Part shown: one piece after another, positions 31,319-39,611 of the stretch
Layout: the number at the start of each line of letters is the position of its first letter
Numbering within the stretch: the stretch's first letter is position 1
Virus record (IMG/VR): IMGVR_UViG_3300032820_002177
Span: 1 to 42,345 of that record
Source: a virus
Direction: 5' to 3' (one strand)
DNA length: 42,345 nt
Made by a program: the position numbers and the translations under genes
The notes under the pieces: generated by a model
What the model was told of the DNA's origin: nothing
Databases searched by the model: none
The model's input: only the letters and a program-made list of their open reading frames with translations

Positions 31319-33402
31319 CAAAATTCCTCCTTGCTTACCATTAAATCACCTCCACACAAACAATTTAAAGAAGAACACATTATTGGTCTGCGTAAAGAAT
31401 TCCAATCAATTCTTTGCCAATGATCTAATGTACCTATAAACCCTCCTTCATGACAATTACCTCTTTTAATGCTTCCATCACGATCTATAAATAACGATTC
31501 TTTACCAATATGACAATTATAATTAAAAAAGTTTGTTTCTCCATTTCTAATAGGATCTTCTGATAATTCAAATACTTTTTGATCTTCATTCTTATATTTA
31601 ATAAAAATATCCTTAGCAGGGTGTTTTTCTCCACTATGGGTACCTCTGTGACGTCTTATATGTTTAAAATTATTAATAAATTCTAATTGATCATCTGTAT
31701 ACTTTATATCACAAAGTTTAAAACCTATATTACCATACTGTTCATCAATAATAACTGCATCGATATTAGCTTTTGTTTCTTCTTTAATACGTTCTAAAAA
31801 ATCCATTGTTTGATCCCAGTATAACGGGTCTAACATTATTCTAGCTGTTGTGGGTGCTAAACCAAAAGATATATTTAACTTTCTAATATATTCATCTTCA
31901 GTCTTATTCGGAAACACCATTGCTGGATGAAAACTAGCACATACTTGTGTAACATATTTAAAAGTTCTTTCTATAAATTGCTCTGACCTTGTAAGATTCG
32001 TTGATAAATTTATATGATGAGAGTTGTTATGTACTTCTTTAACTAGTTGAGAGAAAAAAGGACTTAATGTTGGTTCTCCTCCACTTAATGAAAAAATTAT
32101 TTTACGGTTGTCATTTTCTATAGAATAAAAATTAAATAAATGTTTTAAAAATGGTAAAATATGATGCCAGTTATATTTGTGATTTTTTCCATTTTGAAGA
32201 ATAGGTGGACAATAACGACAACTATATGTACATACATCATTTATTATCCAAGTAATTATACTAGTTTTAGGATTAAAAATTTTTTCTATCTTTTTACCTA
32301 CTACTGGTTTTGGTTTTTTCCAAACAGGTTTACGATGTATCGGCGTAGAAAATGGTGGTCTTTTATGGTGAGCGTCTCTTGGAACTACTGCCATTGAATA
32401 AATGGTATTAAATTGTTTAAAATTATCATTTATAATACCTATACTTGGCAAATAAAACTCTTCACATTGTTCCCAAATCAGTTCCCCAATCTTAATATAC
32501 CCTTCTCGATTTTCAATAAAATTACCAAATTTAAATCCTAATTTTTCATTAACTTGTAAATCATGCCATTTAGTAGAATACCAATATATATCCTTAGGAG
32601 TGTCATTATTAGGAGATAATCTAACATGCACTTCATTAGACCAAGTTGTTTGTGGAGCAATTGCATTTCGATCTATTGCATCTTGATCACCATCTATAAC
32701 AATATGATGTAAATTTTTTCCTAAGGTGTTATAACCCAAACAAAAATCTCCAAATTTTAAAAATGGACTCATACTATAAAAATCTTCCGATTCTAAAATA
32801 AAATCTGTTCTTGGATTAAAACTAATAGTCATATTACCACGAGTATTATATCCTTCTTCTACCGGGGTTACTTCATGTGTATGTATTAATGAATTTAAAG
32901 TTTGAAAAGCACTATTAAGTTCTTCATTAAAAGTTCTTCCTGGCCATATATTTGCAAGGGGAGAATTTTCAGGTATTCTTAAATACGCATCTCCCCACCA
33001 GTCTTCTTCTAATTTTTCTTCTAAACGTTCTCCATACCTCTCATAACATTCATGAAGCACATTGAGGAAATTATTATCTAACCGTGTATTACCTCTTGAA
33101 TCAATAAAAGTTTTAATTTTAGGAATTTGTTCGTCATAATATTCGTTTATTTTTTTAATAATAGTTTCTAATTTTTTTAAATTTTTATTCCTGTCGGGAG
33201 AAGATGTTTTAAATGCCCGATCTTTATAATCATGAGCACCGCTAGTTAATTCTATAAAATGCTCTAACCATTTATGTGCTATAGGAATATCATATAATTG
33301 AAAGAACAAATCTAAGTAATCCCAAGTAGCAGGATCCGTTAATGTAATTCTTATTACAGGATCTACTACTACATCATTAAGTTTATCGTATTCAATTTGC
33401 AT
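31318..33402 (-). CDS. Two-part radical SAM protein with C-terminal Cys cluster
   Basis: A 694-residue protein. Residues 1-380 are a domain I do not recognise (Trp/Asp-rich, ESEDFYSMSPFLKFGDFCLG at about 204-223). Residues from about 380 form a radical SAM core: CTYSCRYC (C391, C395, C398) and LSGGEPT (439-445). The C-terminus has several Cys (YNCHIGKE, RGNCHEGG, IMCSSLNCLCGGD), consistent with a SPASM-type auxiliary iron-sulfur site. SPASM enzymes often modify peptides. The N-terminal domain may bind the protein substrate. Overlaps both neighbours. Confidence 0.83.
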   Translation of the reverse strand: MQIEYDKLNDVVVDPVIRITLTDPATWDYLDLFFQLYDIPIAHKWLEHFIELTSGAHDYKDRAFKTSSPDRNKNLKKLETIIKKINEYYDEQIPKIKTFIDSRGNTRLDNNFLNVLHECYERYGERLEEKLEEDWWGDAYLRIPENSPLANIWPGRTFNEELNSAFQTLNSLIHTHEVTPVEEGYNTRGNMTISFNPRTDFILESEDFYSMSPFLKFGDFCLGYNTLGKNLHHIVIDGDQDAIDRNAIAPQTTWSNEVHVRLSPNNDTPKDIYWYSTKWHDLQVNEKLGFKFGNFIENREGYIKIGELIWEQCEEFYLPSIGIINDNFKQFNTIYSMAVVPRDAHHKRPPFSTPIHRKPVWKKPKPVVGKKIEKIFNPKTSIITWIINDVCTYSCRYCPPILQNGKNHKYNWHHILPFLKHLFNFYSIENDNRKIIFSLSGGEPTLSPFFSQLVKEVHNNSHHINLSTNLTRSEQFIERTFKYVTQVCASFHPAMVFPNKTEDEYIRKLNISFGLAPTTARIMLDPLYWDQTMDFLERIKEETKANIDAVIIDEQYGNIGFKLCDIKYTDDQLEFINNFKHIRRHRGTHSGEKHPAKDIFIKYKNEDQKVFELSEDPIRNGETNFFNYNCHIGKESLFIDRDGSIKRGNCHEGGFIGTLDHWQRIDWNSLRRPIMCSSLNCLCGGDLMVSKEEF

Positions 33403-34648
33403 TTTCTAAAACCTTATAAAATTCCGGAAATGTTTTTTTAAAACTTGTATTCCGTATTTTGTCTAATTTATCTCGATAATCAATAAATTGAGGATATAAA
33501 TCTGATAAATCTTCACTATCCATAAAATCTAATTGCGGAAGTATTTTTTCTCGCCACTGTTTATTATATTTTAACTCTTCAAAACTTTCCCATTTTTTCC
33601 TTATTTCAGATTTAATTGATTTAGGAAAAACTTTAATAGATAGGTATCTCGGCCAATGTACTGTTCCGGCATGAAATACTCCACTATGATGTAAATGGCC
33701 TACTCTTTTAAATTTACTCTTAAGCATGTTTTCTGCAAACTCAGGTATATAATACACGTTCATTGCATGAATTGTTGCTAAAACTTTCACATCAATATTG
33801 TCAGGTGTTTTATCTAACTTTTTAAGATTTCCAGAAATTAATTCCCAATTAGCCGGGTATCGTACATATTCTAAATGTTCTCCCCAAGCGTCTATACTAG
33901 CCATTACTTCTACAAACTTAAATTCCTTCCATAAATTTACTATTTCCTCAGAAATAATAGTTCCATTAGTATGATAACGCAATTCTATATTTTTACTATA
34001 ACCAAACTTTACTAAATTCTTTATTAACTGTAAATGTTCTTTTATAAGCAGAGGTTCGCCGCCAGCAAAAATAAGATGCCTTATAGTAGAAAACATTGGT
34101 TCAAAATCTTTCCAAAGTTTTTCTTTTTTATACCATTCAAATTGATCGGTATCTATATTTGATTTATGCTCCCAGTCCCATTTAGCATCTGTCTCTAAAA
34201 TATCTTTAAGTTTTTTAGCATTACTTAACCACATACTACTATCTTGAGGACGACACATAACACATTGTAAGTTACAAGTATTACCTAATCTTAAATCTAG
34301 AGTTATAAAATTTTCAGTTAGTGTTCCATCTTTCTTTGTAGATGAAATTAATTCTGCAATTCTATCCTCTCCTAATTTATTCTCCCAAAGAACATTTTCA
34401 TTTATTCTATGACTGCGGATACCTGCCGCTTCTTCTTTATAGCAATGGTCACATGCTGATACCTTTTCACCTTTTAACATTTTTACACGAGCATCTTTAA
34501 AATGCTCACTATTCCATATAGTATCAACACTATCCTTATTAAAATTTAACTTATGAGAATTCTGTGCTACACAACAAAGTAAAGCACTTCCGTCGGTCCA
34601 AGTCGCAATATGGGTCCAAGGTAAGATACAAAATGTTTCTGATTTATT
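33392..34648 (-). CDS. Radical SAM protein with N-terminal Cys region (twitch-type), paralogue 1
   Basis: 418 residues from ATG 34648, which overlaps the upstream stop by 5 bp; no strong RBS, so translation is probably coupled. Cysteines C8, C26-C27, C67 and C70 (FCILPW, LLCCVAQ, CDHCYKEE) precede the radical SAM core CNLQCVMC (C126, C130, C133) and FAGGEPLL (196-203). The N-terminal set resembles a SPASM/twitch auxiliary cluster placed before the core. It is clearly paralogous to the next gene upstream. Substrate unknown. Confidence 0.83.
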   Translation of the reverse strand, partial: NKSETFCILPWTHIATWTDGSALLCCVAQNSHKLNFNKDSVDTIWNSEHFKDARVKMLKGEKVSACDHCYKEEAAGIRSHRINENVLWENKLGEDRIAELISSTKKDGTLTENFITLDLRLGNTCNLQCVMCRPQDSSMWLSNAKKLKDILETDAKWDWEHKSNIDTDQFEWYKKEKLWKDFEPMFSTIRHLIFAGGEPLLIKEHLQLIKNLVKFGYSKNIELRYHTNGTIISEEIVNLWKEFKFVEVMASIDAWGEHLEYVRYPANWELISGNLKKLDKTPDNIDVKVLATIHAMNVYYIPEFAENMLKSKFKRVGHLHHSGVFHAGTVHWPRYLSIKVFPKSIKSEIRKKWESFEELKYNKQWREKILPQLDFMDSEDLSDLYPQFIDYRDKLDKIRNTSFKKTFPEFYKVLENAN

Positions 34649-36032
34649 CATTTTTAAAATCATCCCAAACACTTGGATCCACTTGTAGTTTTTCATAATA
34701 AAGATCTAACTCCGATGCTAAATCGGGTATCAAGTCTTTAAAACTTTGTGAACGCTTTTTATCTAAAATGTCTGTCATTGTTAAAAATTGTTTATATAAC
34801 TCGTCATGCTTTACATGTAACTCTTTTCTAAATAAAGAAATTATTCCATCAACACTTTCTTTTACTAAGTTATTACTAGAATAACGATCACTACTATCTC
34901 TATATACTTCTAAATTTTTTGCGCCTATTTCTCGAATACTCTGAGGAATTATAGTTACATCTAAAAATGTTGGATGATTATTAATTAAAAAATTTACATT
35001 AATATTCTTTTTATAATCCTTGGATATACGATCGGCATAATACAAAAGATTATGACAATCTAAAATGTTATAAACTTGTACAACAGGTGTTATTCCTAAA
35101 TCTACATTAGATAATTCTGCTAACTTTCTAAAATTCTTTTCAACATGGGTCCATTTAGCAGGATATCTAATATAATCATTAACTTTTTCATATCCATCTA
35201 AACTACAATTAATTTTAAGGCTCTTAAATTGGCTAACTAATTTTAAAAATTTATCAGTAACATTAGTACAATTAATATTAAAAAATAATTCTATATCTTG
35301 ATTATATCCTGCAGAAATACATTCTTCCATAAATCTATAATTATTTTCTATTAATGTCGGCTCTCCTCCTGTCATATAAACTTTCTTAAGATTAGGAATC
35401 ATAGATATAATTTCATTCCATAAAAAATTTCGATCAAATACAGTTTGAGCCTCTTTTAAATGAAGAGGATTTGCCCCAAACTGGTCTCTCCATACCTTAG
35501 AATATTCATTATATACAGGACTATCAGCTTCTACACCCCCTTCAAAAAGTTGGAAATGCTCTTTTGCTAACTGACTACTATTCCAAGGATTACACATACG
35601 ACATTTTAAATTACATAAATTTCCTAATCTTAAATCTAAATAAACAGGCGGCAATGAGATTTTATAATTATTATCTATAGCTTCTTGAATATAATCATTA
35701 AATACTTCTCCTAATCTATGCTCCCATTCTGCTGTCATCATTGAACGAAAACTTATTGCACCCATTTCTTCTTGCTTATAACAATTAGCACATGCTTCTA
35801 ATTTTGTACCATTAAGCATTGCTTTTCGAGTTTCAATCATTGTATAACTATTCCAAGACTCTAAAAGACTTGTATCTTCAATACTTAATTTTTCTCCAAG
35901 CGTTCCGTCAATTGTAGGTTCTTCTCTTAAAATTGCTTTAGGACCAAATGCTATACAACAGTATCTTGTAAAAGTATCTGTATTAAGCATAAGACCGATA
36001 AAGGGCATTGCACAAAACGATTTATTTTTCAT
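34644..36032 (-). CDS. Radical SAM protein with N-terminal Cys region (twitch-type), paralogue 2
   Basis: 462 residues. Same layout as its neighbour: C7, C25-C26, C81 and C84 (SFCAMPF, RYCCIAF, CANCYKQEE), then the core CNLKCRMC (C140, C144, C147) and YMTGGEPTL. Shared phrases include LDLRLGN.CNL.C and IRYPA.W. The tandem pair probably arose by duplication and may act in sequence or as a heterodimer. Overlaps the preceding gene by 11 bp. Confidence 0.83.
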   Translation of the reverse strand: MKNKSFCAMPFIGLMLNTDTFTRYCCIAFGPKAILREEPTIDGTLGEKLSIEDTSLLESWNSYTMIETRKAMLNGTKLEACANCYKQEEMGAISFRSMMTAEWEHRLGEVFNDYIQEAIDNNYKISLPPVYLDLRLGNLCNLKCRMCNPWNSSQLAKEHFQLFEGGVEADSPVYNEYSKVWRDQFGANPLHLKEAQTVFDRNFLWNEIISMIPNLKKVYMTGGEPTLIENNYRFMEECISAGYNQDIELFFNINCTNVTDKFLKLVSQFKSLKINCSLDGYEKVNDYIRYPAKWTHVEKNFRKLAELSNVDLGITPVVQVYNILDCHNLLYYADRISKDYKKNINVNFLINNHPTFLDVTIIPQSIREIGAKNLEVYRDSSDRYSSNNLVKESVDGIISLFRKELHVKHDELYKQFLTMTDILDKKRSQSFKDLIPDLASELDLYYEKLQVDPSVWDDFKNE

Positions 36033-36963
36033 TATCTTTTATCTCATTATCTATGATATTAACTGTGGGTACTCTATCAGGATTACGAAAAACTTTTTTA
36101 AAAAATTTACTTTGACCTGCATTAAATGGGAGGGGATCAATAGGTATATTAGTTTTACGAACTAGCATTTCTCCTAGCTCAATTATCTTATCTAATAAAT
36201 TTTCTTCTTTAACTTTATTATTTTCCCACATCTCATTTAAATATTTAAAATTACGAACATTTATATAATCCCAATCCGTACACATAGTTTTATATAAACC
36301 ATGTCTAGCACCATACACTGCCCACAATCCATTGTCTACATCTGCTCCTACCATTTGCCAAACCCATAAACGATGTAAATTTTTCCAATGCCCTTTTAAC
36401 AAATACGAACTATCTTTAGGTCTTACTCCTCTGTCAAGAGCCATTTTAACACCTTCTCGAAATCCGGCTCGCCAGGCTTGGTGAGGATTTTCATTATTAT
36501 AAACATCTGAAAAACATGCATTTTGTTGAATATATTCTAAGTCCCAACAAAAATCTACTTGTGCATGAGGATTATCTGATGCTGCATTCTCATGAGTACG
36601 CATATTTAAAACATGTTTTTTTGGCCAACATTTTAATCCTCCATTGCCATACATTAGCCCATTAATAATATTATAACCACACCAACTTATAACTGCATTC
36701 TCTAAATTAATATGTTCATCAAAATTAATTGACTGACGTAAAAATTCTTCTTTAATAATATTATCTCCATCAACAGTAATAAATCGATCTGTTTCTGAAA
36801 GATTGGCGCAGGCTTTGTGTGCTGAATCTGATCCTTCTACTCCATGAACTCGTTTTGCCCAAGGAACTTTAGAACATAAATCAGCATAATTCTTTTCTGC
36901 ATTTGGCTCATCATAACTCAAATAAATGATATCATAATCTAAAACTTTAAAAATTTTGCTCAT
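36022..36963 (-). CDS. Glycosyltransferase-like protein (GT-A, DGD motif), paralogue
   Basis: 313 residues. LDYDIIYLSYDEPNAEKNY (8-26), VPWAKRVHGVEGSDSAH (33-49) and RFITVDGDNII (60-70; DGD at 65-67) repeat the module in the gene at 27990-29069, here at the N-terminus. The downstream part has GLMYGNGGLKCWPKKHVLNM, matching VYGHGGVKLLPRKLTLDM in the paralogue. A nucleotide-sugar transferase function is likely; acceptor unknown. 4-bp overlap with the upstream gene. Confidence 0.68.
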   Translation of the reverse strand: MSKIFKVLDYDIIYLSYDEPNAEKNYADLCSKVPWAKRVHGVEGSDSAHKACANLSETDRFITVDGDNIIKEEFLRQSINFDEHINLENAVISWCGYNIINGLMYGNGGLKCWPKKHVLNMRTHENAASDNPHAQVDFCWDLEYIQQNACFSDVYNNENPHQAWRAGFREGVKMALDRGVRPKDSSYLLKGHWKNLHRLWVWQMVGADVDNGLWAVYGARHGLYKTMCTDWDYINVRNFKYLNEMWENNKVKEENLLDKIIELGEMLVRKTNIPIDPLPFNAGQSKFFKKVFRNPDRVPTVNIIDNEIKDNEK

Positions 36964-37529
36964 TCTATTGTCCTATGATAATATTCTTCATGTTTTACAT
37001 AAGAATATAAACTAATATCTTTTCTGCTAATAGTTTTGTTATTAGATTTTTTAATTGTAAAAATTTTATTATTAAAAAATCGTTCCATAGGTACTTCTAA
37101 TACATCTAATAAAACATTTGGATTATTTTCTTCAGTTACATATATCTTTTTTATTTTATTCAGTTGCATAACATGAGTTAAAAATTTAGTATAAACACCA
37201 GTTAATTTTGCTCGTGCTTGCCATTCTTTCTTTTTTTGATTTTGAATAATATAAAATATATTATCTTTCATTGATTTAGTTTTAGTTTTAGGGAATTCAT
37301 GAATACTTCTTGCTATATCAACTTCTAGTTCTTCTGACCTTATTAAATTAAATTCTCCATTAACTTTATCTAATAATATACGATGATCTGAAATACTAAA
37401 CTCTCCAGAAACAAATTTTACATAAGTTTCTTGATCAACTTCTATATAACTATTAGTATTTTCTGGGGATAATTCATTTGTACATTGAAGAATAGTTCCG
37501 TATTCTAAATCATAATAAATATAAAACAT
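36960..37529 (-). CDS. Unrecognised operon protein
   Basis: A 189-residue protein with a strand-rich N-terminal half starting MFYIYYDLEYGTILQCTNEL, and a Lys-rich C-terminal half (QNQKKKEWQARAKLTGVYTK, LEVPMERFFNN). No enzyme motif, membrane segment or signal peptide. It sits between two glycosyltransferase-like genes with 1-4 bp overlaps. A structural or substrate-binding role in this pathway is possible, but I cannot say more. Confidence 0.5.
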   Translation of the reverse strand: MFYIYYDLEYGTILQCTNELSPENTNSYIEVDQETYVKFVSGEFSISDHRILLDKVNGEFNLIRSEELEVDIARSIHEFPKTKTKSMKDNIFYIIQNQKKKEWQARAKLTGVYTKFLTHVMQLNKIKKIYVTEENNPNVLLDVLEVPMERFFNNKIFTIKKSNNKTISRKDISLYSYVKHEEYYHRTIE

Positions 37530-38356
37530 TATAAAGACTCCAATCTTTTAAGAAATTTATCAGTTAAAAATTCTTGGTCAACATAATGAAGAACATTATT
37601 TTGTATATAATTCCCTAGAAGTAAAGTTTTATCATTTCTTAAATAACTCCCTATACTTTTTGTCCATTTCTCAGGAACATCATGCCATCCCTGTAGATGA
37701 GGTTTCATGTGAGTAAACGTAATAGTTGAATCTGATTGTGTTATTTCTTTTTCATTATTTAAAATTTTACTAGCTATACTGCAACATAAATCTATACTGC
37801 ATCCTTGCTGGAAAAGATCAGGAGCACATTTATCATAAAACAGTTCCCAATTTACAACTATTAATTCTAATAAAGTAAAAAATGAATGGGAATAATCACA
37901 TTTTTTAAAATAATGAATTGCACTATAAAGATCTGGAAGATTGTTTGCATCAAATGTTTTTCTATAATGTCTACTAGTAACTATTTCATTTCGAAAATTC
38001 CTAACATTACTAACAAAAAACAAATCTCTTTCTGAAAGAAAATTCCACCATTGTGAAATCTTATGTAATACTAACATATCAGCATCCATAACAATAGTAT
38101 ATTCATATGGAGTTACATGATATACTTTCCATCTATTCTCTATTTTCCAATGACTCAATTCTGCTTGATCATTCCAGGGAATCTTAATTATTTTATCAAA
38201 AACCTTTTGATATTTTTTTGGAACTTTATCATTAGTAATTAATGAAACTTTTTGATCTTTATTAAATTTATGAATACTTAACGCAAGAGCATACGCTTGC
38301 CGTACATAATCCGTATCAGGATTATTCTGTGCTAATATACAAAATCCTTTACTCAT
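37529..38356 (-). CDS. Glycosyltransferase-like protein (GT-A/GT8-like, DAD motif)
   Basis: 275 residues from ATG 38356 (overlaps the upstream stop; an in-frame start at 38368 is possible). The N-terminus KGFCILAQNNPDTDYVRQAY, then ALALSIHKFN, and later YEYTIVMDADMLVLHKI (DAD at 91-93) are the usual nucleotide-sugar binding strand and metal motif of GT8-like enzymes. THMKPHLQGWHD near 220 could hold the second metal His. Paralogous to the next gene upstream. Confidence 0.7.
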   Translation of the reverse strand: MSKGFCILAQNNPDTDYVRQAYALALSIHKFNKDQKVSLITNDKVPKKYQKVFDKIIKIPWNDQAELSHWKIENRWKVYHVTPYEYTIVMDADMLVLHKISQWWNFLSERDLFFVSNVRNFRNEIVTSRHYRKTFDANNLPDLYSAIHYFKKCDYSHSFFTLLELIVVNWELFYDKCAPDLFQQGCSIDLCCSIASKILNNEKEITQSDSTITFTHMKPHLQGWHDVPEKWTKSIGSYLRNDKTLLLGNYIQNNVLHYVDQEFLTDKFLKRLESL

Positions 38357-39206
38357 TTTTAAACTCAATATCTATCATTCTATTCAAACTAAATTTATTC
38401 ATTACATGAACATTTGAATTAGACATAGTTACTCCGAGAAAATTTCCTGGAGGTGATGCTTCTATTACAAAAAATAATTTATTATCTTTTATTTCATATA
38501 AAATATCCTTGTCTGTTGATACATACATATTACCTGGAAGAACTTTTGGCCAATCATTTGACTGAAACCCATTTAAAATATGAATTGCAATACTAAATGC
38601 AAAATCATTTCTATATAAACTTCCTGGAATTTGATATATTAATTTATAAAAACTCCAATTTTCTTTAATATGTTTAATTAAATTAAAATAAGCTTCTGTC
38701 ATTTTACTTTTTTTAAAATAAAAAGCAGTTGCCCATCTTAAATTTATAGATTTATCACTTACTCTATTAAAAGGTTGGAATTCTCGTTCTTTAAATATAT
38801 CTATAGGATCTTTATAAATTAAAAAATCTTCATTTAACTCAAAACAATTTAATAAATCATTATTGCAAACAATAAAATCTACATCAATAACTAATGTTTC
38901 GTCAAAAGGTGAAATATCATAACAATCTGGGCGAGTATGATTTTTCCACAACAATATTTTTTCTGTGTATGCTCCATCAAAAAATTTTCTTGTTTGATAA
39001 GTAGACAAATTCTTCTTTAACTCAATTATTGAATCAATATATTTTTTGTAAAAGGGAAACGAATCTTTTACATAAGAAGAAGACTCTGTAGCTAACGCTA
39101 CAGGTAAATTTAAATGTTCTTTTATTTTTTTAGCACAATAAATTGCCTGTTTTACATAGTCAATTTGTGAATTATTTACTGCAAATAATAAAACTCCAGA
39201 TTTCAT
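38349..39206 (-). CDS. Glycosyltransferase-like protein (GT-A/GT8-like, DVD motif)
   Basis: 285 residues. SGVLLFAVNNSQIDYVKQAI (3-22) and FDETLVIDVDFIV (101-113; DVD at 108-110) match the same blocks in the gene at 37529-38356, so this is a tandem paralogue. It likely uses a nucleotide sugar. The start overlaps the preceding stop (ATGA). Acceptor unknown; the neighbouring fibre genes make protein glycosylation one candidate. Confidence 0.68.
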   Translation of the reverse strand: MKSGVLLFAVNNSQIDYVKQAIYCAKKIKEHLNLPVALATESSSYVKDSFPFYKKYIDSIIELKKNLSTYQTRKFFDGAYTEKILLWKNHTRPDCYDISPFDETLVIDVDFIVCNNDLLNCFELNEDFLIYKDPIDIFKEREFQPFNRVSDKSINLRWATAFYFKKSKMTEAYFNLIKHIKENWSFYKLIYQIPGSLYRNDFAFSIAIHILNGFQSNDWPKVLPGNMYVSTDKDILYEIKDNKLFFVIEASPPGNFLGVTMSNSNVHVMNKFSLNRMIDIEFKNE

Positions 39207-39550
39207 ATGTTTAATAAACCTTCAGATGTCCTTTTTTCTTTTAATTCATTAAACTTAATTAAGTATTCATTTACATTTGTAAAATAAACATTTAAAATTT
39301 TATCCAAAAATTCTTCTAAATCGTCTATTTCTATTGGAGTATTATTATCATCTACGAAAATAGCCGAAGTTTGATTTTTTTGTAATAAAGTATTACAAAA
39401 ATTAATTAATTCTTTATTAACTACAAATTTACCGCCTCTTTCATAATATACAGAATTTTCTAAAAACTTTTCATATATTAACTTACGTTGATTATTCAAC
39501 GTAACCATAAAATTAGAAAAATCTAGAGCTTTTTCAAGTCTTTCGTCCAT
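39203..39550 (-). CDS. First gene of the minus-strand operon, unrecognised
   Basis: A 115-residue, mostly helical, acidic protein beginning MDERLEKALDFSNFMVTLNN. It resembles small conserved proteins next to fibre genes in marine T4-like phages. A strong RBS (AGGAGG) and a host-type promoter precede it, so it is the most highly translated member of the run. Its role is unknown; regulator and chaperone are both possible. Confidence 0.55.
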   Translation of the reverse strand: MDERLEKALDFSNFMVTLNNQRKLIYEKFLENSVYYERGGKFVVNKELINFCNTLLQKNQTSAIFVDDNNTPIEIDDLEEFLDKILNVYFTNVNEYLIKFNELKEKRTSEGLLNI

Positions 39551-39569
39551 ATAAGCCTCCTATCTAAAG

Positions 39570-39584
39570 CTATACATTGTATAG
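39570..39584 (-). repeat. Palindrome at the operon promoter
   Basis: CTATAC (39570-39575) and GTATAG (39579-39584) around ATT. It overlaps the -10 region and start point of the promoter. It could be an operator or an mRNA 5' hairpin; AT-rich, so chance is possible. Confidence 0.4.
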
Positions 39585-39611
39585 TATATACTTAAGACAG
39601 AGAAATGTCAA
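39583..39611 (-). promoter_or_regulatory. Host sigma-70-type promoter of the minus-strand operon
   Basis: On the minus strand TTGACA (39611-39606) and TATACT (39588-39583) with a 17-bp spacer. It starts at the 3' end of the fibre gene and points to the 115-residue gene. No other promoter is seen until 27290. Confidence 0.82.

Noticed and set aside
32161-32397. Plus-strand open frame inside the 694-residue radical SAM gene
   Set aside because: A shadow of the minus-strand coding sequence; composition rich in Tyr, Phe and Trp with no family signal.
27293-39611. Short precursor peptide (RiPP-type) for the radical SAM enzymes
   Set aside because: The operon has no gap large enough for an extra peptide gene; the 115- and 189-residue unknowns do not look like leader-core precursors.
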